From: Gadus chalcogrammus
Taxonomy: Eukaryota; Chordata; Actinopteri; Gadiformes; Gadidae
DNA length: 64,000 bases
Direction: 5' to 3'
Assembly (NCBI RefSeq): GCF_026213295.1
Contig: NC_079416.1
Coordinates: 464,382 to 528,381, forward strand
The notes beneath the pieces were generated by a model that had not been told where the DNA came from, made no database searches, and saw only the letters and a program-made list of their open reading frames with translations. This document shows, one piece after another, positions 34,314 to 44,299 of this stretch; positions within the stretch are counted from its first letter, which is position 1; every line of letters begins with the position of its first letter. Made by a program: the position numbers and the translations under genes.

Positions 34314-34409
34314 AACAAATTAACTATTCTCTATCCGTCTAATTTATTTATGATTATCAACTACTTTAAACAAATTAACTATTCTCTGTCCGCCTAATTT
34401 ATTTATGAC
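34314..34409. repeat. 55-bp imperfect direct repeat in ERV1 leader (2 copies)
   Basis: ACAAATTAACTATTCTCT followed by a TAATTTATTTATGA segment, at about 34315 and 34370. Confidence 0.7.
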
Positions 34410-34942
34410 AGAATCAACAACAACAAAAATGAACCGGGTCGTAAAAACCTCCGAGGTAACTTAATCCTAACACGACTTAAATACAGACAATAAGCCGGTT
34501 CATACAATTTCTTTATCTTATATTGAAAAATGTCCGAATTGTTTGTAATTAATTACAAATAAAAAGTTGACCGAGCATAGAAGCTGGCCTTTTGGTTAAT
34601 CACATGTACGGTCGGATGTATAATGAATCAATCAGAACTTCAAACAAGAATGATTGCCACAAAGCACCAAGATCAGACAAACGATGCTTCGCACAACTAG
34701 TCTATTCCTTCAAAATAATGGCTAATCACATACACACTCGACCAGATCACGAACAAACAAGAGACTCCTCAAAATACCAACTCAAATGGTACTCCAACCA
34801 AGAACCTTATCTATTCAAAAGTGCGAGAATCTGCTTTCTCAAAAATGCCAACTTCGGAAATTCACCGGTCGACATCCCAAGCAAACCTCTAAAATAAAAA
34901 TGAATTCATCAACGGCAATGAATTCCAATACAACTCCAAATG

Positions 34943-35174
34943 AGATCTCAGAAACCCAACAGTTACGCAATCGTTCGAACTGTGGACCCAACTTGAGCAG
35001 AGATCTCAGAAATCCAACAGTTACGCAATCGTTCGAACTGTGGACCCAATTTTAGCAGAGATCTCAGAAATCCAACAGTTACGCAATCGTTCGAACTGTG
35101 GACCCAATTTTAGCAGAGATCTCAGAAATCCAACAGTTACGCAATCGTTCGAACTGTGGACCCACTTTTCTATT
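34943..35174. repeat. 58-bp tandem repeat in ERV1 leader (4 copies)
   Basis: Units start at 34943, 35001, 35059 and 35117 with AGATCTCAGAAA and contain GTTACGCAATCGTTCGAACT. Located between the primer-binding site and gag, where packaging signals usually lie. Confidence 0.9.
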
Positions 35175-35565
35175 GGAACTTTCTCACTAATTCGTTCCTC
35201 TAGAATACAGCCACAGGACTTTATAGTAGGACTATTGAACCAAAACACCAAAACACCAATAACAATAACTTGTGTCAAAATAGGGAGCCACGCGTCTTGG
35301 TCATTTAGAACCACAGCGCCTAGGGCTTATGTGCGCGCGCACGTCAATCTCTTCCGGAGCTCCCGTCTCTCGCTCTCTCTCTCTTTAGGTTCGTTTGACT
35401 GAAGAGACACTTTAACCCGTTCACCAAGCGTTCAGACGGGGCAAAAACAGATCAACCAACCATTAAATTAGTGGTAAGCCAACTTACCGGGAATAGTTTT
35501 GTGCGCTTGGTTGTGTGATTCGTCCGCGCCCCGCCTTGCAGCCCGGCAGTTGGGCTCTCTTTCCA

Positions 35566-35583
35566 GTCCTGGTCGCGACGCCA
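35566..35583 (-). promoter_or_regulatory. ERV1 candidate primer-binding site
   Basis: Sense TGGCGTCGCGACCAGGAC, three bases after the LTR end. It would pair with a tRNA ending in GACGCCA, so a G discriminator base. The T-stem part (CCTGG) resembles some tRNA-Arg, but the acceptor stem does not match a tRNA I know. Primer unassigned. Confidence 0.55.
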
Positions 35584-35586
35584 ATA

Positions 35587-36000
35587 TATTGAAGATTAAC
35601 CGAGATATAAAACACTTAGACTAATTCAAGAGAGAGAGTAGAATGAAAACGAGGGGTCCGGAGCAAGAATTGACAAAAGACTTTATCGTGCAGAAAAACA
35701 ACAACGACAACAGCCTGAGTGGGTTTGCAAAGTCACTCTCGTTCACAAACTGCGGCGTCTTTTTATACACACAAACAGAACAGCTTCTCCTTGAGGTGTC
35801 TGCCTCCATTCAGTCATAAATCCACTTTACCCTGAATGGTCAGAAAATAGACAACAAATGGTCTGCAAAGATAGCCCTGCTCCTTTTTAGGGGGGCTCCA
35901 TCTGTTCTAAACCCAGACACCTAGGCACCGTGTGTTTTCCACTATTAAGCATAAAAGACCTCATAATAATCACAGAATATAATCAGTAATTTCTACCACA
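35587..36000 (-). repeat. ERV1 5' LTR
   Basis: 414 bp; sense strand starts TGTGGTAGAAATT and ends CTTCAATA. A TATAAAAAG promoter motif lies at 35759-35767. The matching LTR is 24271-24684. Confidence 0.93.
35759..35767 (-). promoter_or_regulatory. ERV1 LTR TATA box
   Basis: TATAAAAAG on the minus strand within the 5' LTR, the probable U3 promoter. Confidence 0.5.
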
Positions 36001-36182
36001 CTCTCTGGTGCTCCCTGCTGGCAGTATCACTATACTGTCCTCATGTTTCACAAAAACAGTTTTGAGAGACGTTGTCAGTTTTTGTATGTTGCTTAAATCC
36101 TCCAAAGCGGTTGGCAGTAAACATCAGGTCACGGTAGGTCACGGTAGGCCACGGAGGCAATGAGCTCGAGTTGAAAAAGGAA

Positions 36183-36302
36183 AAGCTTACAGCACCTGGT
36201 ATTCCCAGGCGGTCTCCCATCCACGTACTAACCAGGCCCGACCCTGCTTAGCTTCCGATATCAGACGAGATCGGGCGTGTTCAGGGTGGTATGGCCGTAA
36301 GC
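36183..36302 (-). rRNA. 5S rRNA (edge copy)
   Basis: First gene right of ERV1. Two substitutions: CATCCACGTAC in the C-box region and CCGATATCAG. The flanking terminator is AAAGGAAAAGC type. Confidence 0.9.
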
Positions 36303-36830
36303 AATAAGTGCAGGCGCAAAACCAGGTTTTATACAGTAGCACAAAAGGAGTGAGAAAGCTGCTGAGGCTCGACGTTACACTTTTACAAAAACAATCATTA
36401 GTTAGATATAAACGGCAGTAATTGATTCAGTAGGACTCCTTATCCATGTAAACGATCATTGTGACATCTGAATTCATTAATTATCTGAAATACACTGCGT
36501 GTGCGTGTGATGTTAAATGTTTGAACCAAGGTTAACGGTTAAAGTGTCAGAGAATGGGTGGTGATTTTTTGACGTCCTCCCATGATCTGAAGTGAGCGTG
36601 CGTGTTTGTGTTGGTGAAAGTTTAAGAAATGTACAACTGTCGGTTCAGCTCACTGGTGCTCCCTGCTGGCAGTATCACTATACTGTCCTCATGTTTCACA
36701 AAAACAGTTTTGAGAGACGTTGTCAGTTTTTGTATGTTGCTTAAATCCTCCAAAGCGGTTGGCAGTAAACATCAGGTCACGGTAGGTCACGGTAGGCCAC
36801 GGAGGCAATGAGCTCGAGTTGAAAAAGGAA

Positions 36831-36950
36831 AAGCTTACAGCACCTGGTATTCCCAGGCGGTCTCCCATCTACGTACTAACCAGGCCCGACCCTGCTTAGC
36901 TTCCGAGATCAGACGAGATCGGGCGTGTTCAGGGTGGTATGGCCGTAAGC
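36831..36950 (-). rRNA. 5S rRNA (edge copy)
   Basis: Two adjacent changes in the C box (CATCTACGTAC on plus); these may weaken TFIIIA binding. Confidence 0.9.
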
Positions 36951-37488
36951 AATAAGTGCAGGCGCAAAACCAGGTTTTATACAGTAGCACATAAGGAGTG
37001 AGAAAGCTGCTGAGGCTCGACGTTACACTTTTACAAAAACAATCATTAGTTAGATATAAACGGCAGTAATTGATTCAGTAGGACTCCTTATCCATGTAAA
37101 CGATCATTGTGACATCTGAATTCATTAATTATCTGAAATACACTGCGTGTGCGTGTGATGTTAAATGTTTGAACCAAGGTTAACGGTTAAAGTGTCAGAG
37201 AATGGGTGGTGATTTTTTGACGTCCTCCCATGATCTGAAGTGAGCGTGCGTGTTTGTGTTGGTGAAAGTTTAAGAAATGTACAACTGTCGGTTCAGCTCT
37301 CTGGTGCTCCCTGCTGGCAGTATCACTATACTGTCCTCATGTTTCACAAAAACAGTTTTGAGAGACGTTGTCAGTTTTTGTATGTTGCTTAAATCCTCCA
37401 AAGCGGTTGGCAGTAAACATCAGGTCACGGTAGGTCACGGTAGGTCACGTTAGGCCACGGAGGCAATGAGCTCGAGTTGAAAAAGGAA

Positions 37489-37608
37489 AAGCTTACAGCA
37501 CCTGGTATTCCCAGGCGGTCTCACATCCAAGTACTAACCAGGCCCGACCCTGCTTAGCTTCCGAGATCAGACGAGATCGGGCGTGTTCAGGGTGGTATGG
37601 CCGTAAGG
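37489..37608 (-). rRNA. 5S rRNA (edge copy, hAT just upstream)
   Basis: Changes at the first base (C instead of G) and in the C box (CTCACATCC on plus). A hAT element is inserted immediately upstream of the TATA box at 37633-37639, so the proximal promoter is kept but everything further upstream is replaced. Confidence 0.88.
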
Positions 37609-37647
37609 AATTAGTGCAGGCGCAAAACCAGGTTTTATACAGTAGCA

Positions 37648-38627
37648 CAGGGGTTTTCAAAGTGTGAGAGAGTGAGCCCCCCCTCAGAGAAAAAAATTCA
37701 GCTGAGCCCCCCCCCCGAAAAAAAAAATTTCTAAAGACCTGTGTTTTGAAAGCTATCCTAATTATTTTACACATTTTAAACATCTCTGATCATAATTTTA
37801 AAACATTTGAAACATATTTTTTCAACATTTGAAACATATTTTTTAAACAATTTAAACATATTTCTGAACCATTACAACATCTTTGTGCGTTTTTAAACAC
37901 ATTTCTTAACACAATTTAACAACTTTATCGAAGCATGTTTTAGCTTAACCCTTTTTAAATACATTTGAACATCTTAATCTGTGTAAACTGCCAGTTTACA
38001 CATATTCCTTCCGACATTGAATTTTCAGAGTCGAATCAGATCTGCTTTTTCAGTCCAGAGATTCGACTATTCGGCGGGGTTTGTTTACCGGCGTTGCTAT
38101 GGTGACCTAAATCATTATAAGCAACTGAAAACGATGCCGGTTTGAAACTAAAACTGTGATTCTGAAAAAAGTATAAATGCTATCAAAATTCCGTTTGGAT
38201 AGTATTGAAGATACAAGTGTGTAGATTTGTTCAATGGTTTGAACGATGGTAAACGGTTGAAAAATGAATGAGTTACGATGTATAGAAGTAGGTGTATCAG
38301 AATGGGCAGACGTCTTCAATGAAAACATCTGAAAACAAAGCGGTATGAAACTAAAACGGTGGTTCTGAAGACATTTTAAATGATATCGAAATTCTGTTTG
38401 GATATTATTGAAGATACAAGTGTGTAGATTTGTTAAATGGTTTGCACGAAGATAAACGGTTGAAAATTGATTTAGTTAGGTTACTTATACAGTTGAAGTA
38501 AGATTGATGATTTGAATCATCGACTTTCAGGTTTTTCTTCGGGTTTATTTTTTTCTCACGTCGCGCCCCCCCTGAAGAACTCTGGCGCCCCCCAGGGGGG
38601 GCGCGCCCCACAGTTTGAAAACCACTG
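37648..38627. mobile_element. hAT-type non-autonomous DNA transposon
   Basis: 980 bp bounded by imperfect inverted ends (CAGGGGTTTTCAAAGTGTG and, inverted, CAGTGGTTTTCAAACTGTG). It is flanked by an exact 8-bp target duplication CAGTAGCA (37640-37647 and 38628-38635). Ends and TSD length are diagnostic of hAT elements. No transposase frame is present. The interior holds an imperfect tandem duplication of about 210 bp (about 38137 and 38349). Confidence 0.9.
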
Positions 38628-38915
38628 CAGTAGCACATAAGGAGTGAGAAAGCTGCTGAGGCTCGACGTTACACTTTTACAAAAACAATCATTAGTTAGA
38701 TATTGTTGGGCAAAATAACCTGCTGAGCACATATAAATATAGCTAACTCCCACCCTAGCTTGAGGAGCACAACACATGGCAGTCACGTTACAATATAGTC
38801 AGCTTTTAACACATAACACAAACATGATAATATAGTCAGGTCAAGGCCAGAGCCAAGGCCCCATTTCCCAAGCAGGCAAATGGTAGACACTAACGGGAGA
38901 GCCACATTAATTCAT

Positions 38916-38975
38916 CACACAAGAGATACTTCGATCACACAAGAGATACTTCAAGCACACAAGAGATACTTCGAG
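38916..38975. repeat. Three 20-bp direct repeats in ERV2 U3
   Basis: Three near-identical 20-bp copies upstream of the TATA box, the usual place of retroviral enhancers. Repeated in the 3' LTR. Confidence 0.8.
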
Positions 38976-39111
38976 AACAAAGGAGACACTGAGGAGCTCT
39001 TCCCCGTTAGTAGGAACACAAGAAGATACACTTGCATACACCAGGGCCTGAGAGCCAAGGTCAAGCAAAAACACACAGAACCACACACACCTCATCAAGA
39101 GGAGGATACAG

Positions 39112-39118
39112 TATAAAA
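39112..39118 (+). promoter_or_regulatory. ERV2 LTR TATA box
   Basis: TATAAAA, about 160 bp upstream of the AATAAA signal. Confidence 0.6.
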
Positions 39119-39272
39119 CTGTATCACACAGGGACTCATGATCCCCTTCTTCTTCTGAAGCAGACCTTCCACGGAGGCGAAGCTCCGGACGAACCATCAG
39201 CGCTGATTAGGGACTTAGACATATTCGATTTCTCACGCTTTATGACTCTGTATAACCGTTGCCACTTTACTT

Positions 39273-39278
39273 AATAAA
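39273..39278 (+). promoter_or_regulatory. ERV2 LTR polyadenylation signal
   Basis: AATAAA, followed about 40 bp later by a pyrimidine-rich stretch. Confidence 0.55.
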
Positions 39279-39367
39279 TCCAAGGTCCTCGTGCCGACAG
39301 ACTTTATTACCTCTCCGTCTCATTTTATCTGATCCAGTAACTAGACAGACCGTTTTTCCCTTCAATT

Positions 39368-39385
39368 TGGTGACCCCGACGTGAT
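39368..39385 (+). promoter_or_regulatory. ERV2 primer-binding site (tRNA-Trp)
   Basis: TGGTGACCCCGACGTGAT, the exact complement of the vertebrate tRNA-Trp 3' end including CCA. Confidence 0.88.
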
Positions 39386-39781
39386 TTTTTCTGAATTGAA
39401 CACGCAACTGGGAAACGAGAGACGGAGAGCGGCACGACCTCGGGACCCCGGAGCACCGGACCGATTCCTGCAGTCTCACCTCGCGATCGCACAACAAAAG
39501 GTAGGCAGAACCTGTTGATAAAATCCAAACTCTGCATAGTTATATAGGAATCACATTAGGAGGTGAGACTGTGAGAGCGGTTCGCTACGGGATATCTCGT
39601 GGGGACGAATAGGACTGCATCTCAGCATTTCCCCATAAACCCGATTAACCCTAAACGCGTGACACATCGAATATCGGCTCGTTGCATGGTGAAAGAATAC
39701 CGACGAGACCATAGGGCCTATAAGAATCGGTCATAGTGATACGAGACTACCGATGGCCAAGTAATGGATGTGTAATAAATA

Positions 39782-40505
39782 CACCTGTGTATCAAGAGGG
39801 TTCGAGGCCCCACCTGTGTATCAAGAGGGTTCGAGGCCCCACCAGTGTATCAAGAGGGTTCGAGGCCCCACCAGTGTATCAAGAGGGTTCGAGGCCCCAC
39901 CAGTGTATCAAGAGGGTTCGAGGCCCCACCAGTGTATCAAGAGGGTTCGAGGCCCCACCTGTGTATCAAGAGGGTTCGAGGCCCCACCAGTGTATCAAGA
40001 GGGTTCGAGGCCCCACCTGTGTATCAAGAGGGTTCGAGGCCCCACCAGTGTATCAAGAGGGTTTGAGGCCCCACCAGTGTATCAAGAGGGTTAGAGGCCC
40101 CACCAGTGTATCAAGAGGGTTCGAGGCCCCACCTGTGTATCAAGAGGGTTCGAGGCCCCACCAGTGTATCAAGAGGGTTCGAGGCCCCACCAGTGTATCA
40201 AGAGGGTTCGAGGCCCCACCAGTGTATCAAGAGGGTTCGAGGCCCCACCAGTGTATCAAGAGGGTTCGAGGCCCCACCTGTGTATCAAGAGGGTTCGAGG
40301 CCCCACCAGTGTATCAAGAGGGTTTGAGGCCCCACCAGTGTATCAAGAGGGTTAGAGGCCCCACCAGTGTATCAAGAGGGTTTGAGGCCCCACCTGTGTA
40401 TCAAGAGGGTTCGAGGCCCCACCTGTGTATCAAGAGGGTTCGAGGCCCCACCTGTGTATCAAGAGGGTTAGAGGCCCCACCTGTGTATCAAGAGGGTTAG
40501 AGTCC
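39782..40505. repeat. 29-bp minisatellite in ERV2 leader (about 25 copies)
   Basis: Perfect 29-bp periodicity with unit CACCTGTGTATCAAGAGGG plus TTCGAGGCCC. The main variants are CCTG/CCAG and TTCGAG/TTTGAG/TTAGAG. Because 29 is not a multiple of three, all three plus frames stay open; these frames are not genes. Confidence 0.96.
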
Positions 40506-40631
40506 CCCTCTTTGTTTGTGTATTAAATAATTCTATGTGGAAAGAAGGTTAAGAGTCCCTTTGCAGAGGAAACCGTATGCCTGGGGCACGAGTGACACAC
40601 AGAGAGACAGTGTGTGTATGCGTGAGAGAGA

Positions 40632-40706
40632 CTGTGTGTGTGTGTGTGTGTGTGTAAGAGGCCCAGAGAGATTGAGACGGAGAGACTGTGTGTGTGTGTG
40701 TGTGTG
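40632..40706. repeat. GT microsatellites in ERV2
   Basis: Two (GT)n runs of about 24 and 20 bp separated by GA-rich sequence. Confidence 0.9.
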
Positions 40707-43200
40707 AGAGGCCCAGAGAGAGAGAGAGAAGAGAACGAGCGTATTTGTGGGCCGGCGAAATATAGAAATAAATCAATCAATGATAACCCGGCTATGTGTG
40801 CAACGCTTACCTGCTTTGTTATGCCCAACGCTATTTTGCCGTGTCTGATTAGTGTGGGTGCGGGACACAGAACGAGAGGTCCGTTGATATGTTTCTGTGT
40901 GTGCGTCTGCGGGAGACAGAACGAGAGGTCCGTTGATATGTTTCTGTGTGTGCGTTTGGAGGAGACAGAATGAGAAAGGTCTGTTTAGGTGTGTGTGTGA
41001 GAGGGAGCGAGAGAGATAGCAAGGAGAGATAGCAAGGAGAGCTAAAGTCGAAGGACGATCGAGAGGGACCATTTTCCCTCTAGACAGTTGGAGGTAGCGA
41101 TAGAGTGCGTGTTTTTCTAACAATGAACGGTTGTTTCAGGACCACGAGAAGGGGCTCTGTATGGTTTTCAGGCCCAGAGTGTAATCCCCTTTCCCATATG
41201 TGTAGTCCTCCCATTTGAGGTCCCCGTCCACCATATTTGAAGTCCTCTACTCCACCTCATGTTGTAGTTCCCCTCCCTAAAATTGTATGGAAGTTAGAAC
41301 CTGTGAGGGTGTTTTGGTTCGGCCTGACGAGGCCTGTACCAATTTCGGTGGTCAGCTTCTAGTTTTGTGTATATAGAAATTTGGAAAGGGGGAGCAGTAT
41401 TAAGTTATATATAATAAAGTGAAAAGTTATTTGTGAATGAAGGGACAGAAGGATCTTTTTGTGTGTGAGAGATAGTTATTAGGCCTTGTTCCATGATGGA
41501 GAGTTGAGGATGTTGCATTCCAGGCTTATCTGTTAACGGTCCTAGCTGCTGCTTGACCCTAAGGGGAGTGAGGAAGGGTGAGAGAGAGAGAACACATTTC
41601 CCCCCCCATTTGTCGAGCTACACCATTCAGGCAGTACAGAGAGACACACTAACACACAGTACAGAGAAAGGAAATAGAGTGTGTTCAACTGAAAGCGTGT
41701 GGTGGCCATACGCCATAAAACACCACATATCCAAGGAATGCAGGTAGAGCTCTGTTGAGTTTTCAGGCTTTGATAAATTTGTAGTTCCCTGTCTGCCATG
41801 TTTGAAGTTCCTTGTAGTCTCTGTCCATAGGTTTCACCTGAACAACCCCTCTGCTGGCCGAGAAAAGGAACTACCCATGGTTTCTCTCACACCCAGCCCC
41901 CAGAGCACACTCGCTTTCAAGGCGTTATGGCCGCACCCAACGTGGGAGGGAGACACAGAGAGAGAGAGAGAAGCCACATTCCACCCTTATCTGTTGTCTT
42001 GCACCAAACAGCACCCCGTACTGAGGAGTGAGAGAGAGCGTGTTCTCCTGAAGGAGGGAGAGAGTCACAGGGAGACACACAGTGGATATTCACATTATGG
42101 CTAATTTGTTTTAGTTTTAGTTTTGTTTTTTGTCTTCCTAGGACAACAGTTATCATTCATGATGATGAACATCGAAGTTCATGAGGTTAGAAGGACAATA
42201 ACGTTGATACTTTAAAAGGACAACAGTGATGCTAATCTAATGCAATTGGACTAAAGAAGGTGTTGCTATCAACTAAGTGATTAATATTATTTTCACACTG
42301 GAAAGAATAATTGAATAAATATGGATATGATAAAGATGAGAATAATAATAAAAAAAATAAAACGTAATATTGATAAACTGTACAAGTAGGACAACACCTA
42401 TTAAAATATGGGGTATATCTCTTTGGTCAAGGATGACAGGTGGATTAGCGCTACATCTGCTGGGAAGGGATCCTACATGCTATGTTGTCAATTTGGATTC
42501 GGAAGTAGTGGGTTTACCTTTCAAATGCCACTACTGCTGCTGCAACACTTTAATAATTTTAACTCTGATAAATGACTTTTTGTTTTATAGTTTCCCTGAG
42601 GAGTATTCATTACGCACACACATTTGGCTGCATAGGGCAGTTGAGGCTGAAGACTCTGTCTCCATCCCTCCACTTTGCGATCTATACCACCATATGGGTG
42701 GGGATTGATTGTATCCCAGGTGTGGCATCCTGCAGCGAGCCAGTATGGAAGGCTGGTTAGCCAACGACGGGTAAGATCCCACCTTGACACCCGGGACGAC
42801 CTAAGGCAGGCACAGTCACGATTACTTGGCAGAGTCGCTGTGGGCACTGGCTTACTTGATCATGAAGTCACGAGCTACAACAATCATAGGAAGTGCCGGG
42901 TGGGGTGTAAGGTGGAGGAGGAACAGGGGTCAGATATGTCAGCTCTGGCAGCAGAGGTGGTCTTGGAACGGGGCATGTCGCGTTTTATTTTATTTTATTT
43001 TACCTTTGTGGTATAGAAGCCCACTAACGCATGTACGTTTTTCGGTTTAGTGCATGACTTTGGAACAGCGTGGTTTCAGGCGGCTGATGGTAAACCCACC
43101 CATATTGGGCTTTGGTTTTGGACATACTGGTTTCGATTTCCCTTCCCAAAAGATTGGCTTTAATTTGCTGATGGTTAAGGTTAGACGTTTCGACGTTGGT
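40707..43200. other. ERV2 interior, unassigned
   Basis: About 2.5 kb with GA-rich repeats and no frame that I recognise. In the position of leader/gag. Nothing supports a gene here. Confidence 0.5.
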
Positions 43201-43219
43201 TGCACCAACGGCGTTCTTA

Positions 43220-43960
43220 GATTTGCTTATCCTTTAATGCGCATGGTTTTGACCATTGCGCAAGGGGGGAGGTATTGAGGAGAATTAAAAATAATAATAA
43301 TAATAATAATAATAATAATTAGAAAACAAGGTTTTTCTTCACCATACTTGCAAACAATGATTGACATCCAGCTAAATGAGTGTGAAATACAGTGTTCAAC
43401 AGATGGGTAGAAGCAGTCCCATCAAAAGACCAAAGTGCGACTACAGTAATCAAGTTTCTGACTGGAGAAGTCAAGGCAAGGTTTGGACTTCCGTCAGAAA
43501 TAAGCTCAGACAAAACGTTTATTCAGAGAACACTCAAACAAGTGATTCAACATTTGCATGTCAAATAAAGACTAGATTACGCCCCAATCCTCAACCACAA
43601 GGTATGGTGGAAAGAGTGAATGGGACGCTCAAGACAAAAATTAACAACATTTGTGCAGGCACTAAATTGAATTGATGCACTACCACTGACACTAATGAGT
43701 TATCGCATGAAAACTAACAGAACGACGCATCTAACCCCGCATGAAATGCTTAAGGGTCGACCCATGCCTTCACTTAACATTCAAGGGTCCCAAAAGGGAC
43801 TTCCATTAGAATAATTAGAAATAGGATTAAGGAAAATATGTTTGCACATCTAACTGTTGTACATAAGTTTGTAATTCCAGCAAGAGGAACACAAAGTTCC
43901 AGGGCCAGAGGAGGAGCCAGATGCAGACACGCCCGGAGCCGACCAACTACCCAAGGATGA
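43220..43960 (+). pseudogene. ERV2 integrase remnant
   Basis: Broken pieces similar to ERV1 integrase. The HGFDHCARG zinc-finger segment is near 43229, interrupted by a (TAA)n microsatellite. Core-domain fragments follow in shifting frames (segments around 43400-43550, then GMVERVNGTLK at about 43603 and SYRMKTNRTTHLTPHEML at about 43696), and an acidic C-terminal scrap is near 43900. Frameshifts and stops abolish function. Confidence 0.8.
43290..43319. repeat. (TAA)n microsatellite inside integrase remnant
   Basis: About ten TAA units within the former zinc-finger coding region. Confidence 0.9.
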
Positions 43961-44009
43961 TGCAATCAGATTTCGGCAGGGTTTGAATCAGTCCTGTTTT
44001 GGTGGTCCA

Positions 44010-44290
44010 CTATTAACAAAAATGTTGTTTGGATAAATAGTATATACTATAATCAGCAACGTTTTGTCAATTTTTCCACGGATAAGGTCAAGGGACTATA
44101 TAGATATAGATATGCTATTGGCAGAGCAAGGAGGGGTGTGTGGGATGATAAAGACGACATGTTTTATCCCCAATAACACAGCACCGGATGGGTCGGTGGC
44201 CAGGGTGCTGGCAGGGTTACAGTCCCTCAGATTAGATTTGGCAGAGAGAATTCCGGCATTAATGACCCCTTCACAGGATGGATGGAGAGC
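44010..44290 (+). pseudogene. ERV2 env TM remnant
   Basis: Fragments matching the ERV1 TM region: YNQQRFVNFS near 44051, then LLAEQGGVCGMIKTTCFIPNNTAPDGS (44115-44193). One residue of the CX6CC motif is changed, since only one Cys remains at the CC position. No furin site or membrane span is left. Confidence 0.78.
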
Positions 44291-44299
44291 CCAATGAGC

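Larger units (their letters stand above)
34059..35565 (-). other. ERV1 untranslated leader
   Basis: About 1.5 kb without coding capacity between the primer-binding site and gag; it holds the two tandem repeats above. It is long for a class I retrovirus leader. Confidence 0.65.
24271..36000 (-). mobile_element. Endogenous retrovirus ERV1 (class I, gamma/epsilon-like)
   Basis: 11.7-kb provirus on the minus strand, inserted in a 5S spacer with 4-bp target duplication CTCT (24267-24270 and 36001-36004). Order in the sense direction: 5' LTR, candidate primer-binding site, long leader with tandem repeats, gag, pro-pol with integrase, env, polypurine tract, 3' LTR. Gag and pol share one frame separated by a UAG, as in gamma- and epsilonretroviruses. 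The two LTRs show only two differences that I can see in 414 bp, so the insertion is young, yet gag, pol and env each carry a break. Confidence 0.93.
38704..39364 (+). repeat. ERV2 5' LTR
   Basis: 661 bp, TGTTGGGC...CCCTTCA. It contains three 20-bp direct repeats (CACACAAGAGATACTTCGAT type, 38916-38975), TATAAAA at 39112-39118 and AATAAA at 39273-39278. Confidence 0.93.

Noticed and set aside
39736..40500. 254-residue repetitive frame
   Set aside because: Product of the 29-bp minisatellite, open in three frames at once.
39782..40505. Possible CRISPR array
   Set aside because: The 29-bp units are directly adjacent with no unique spacers, and the context is a vertebrate retroviral leader.
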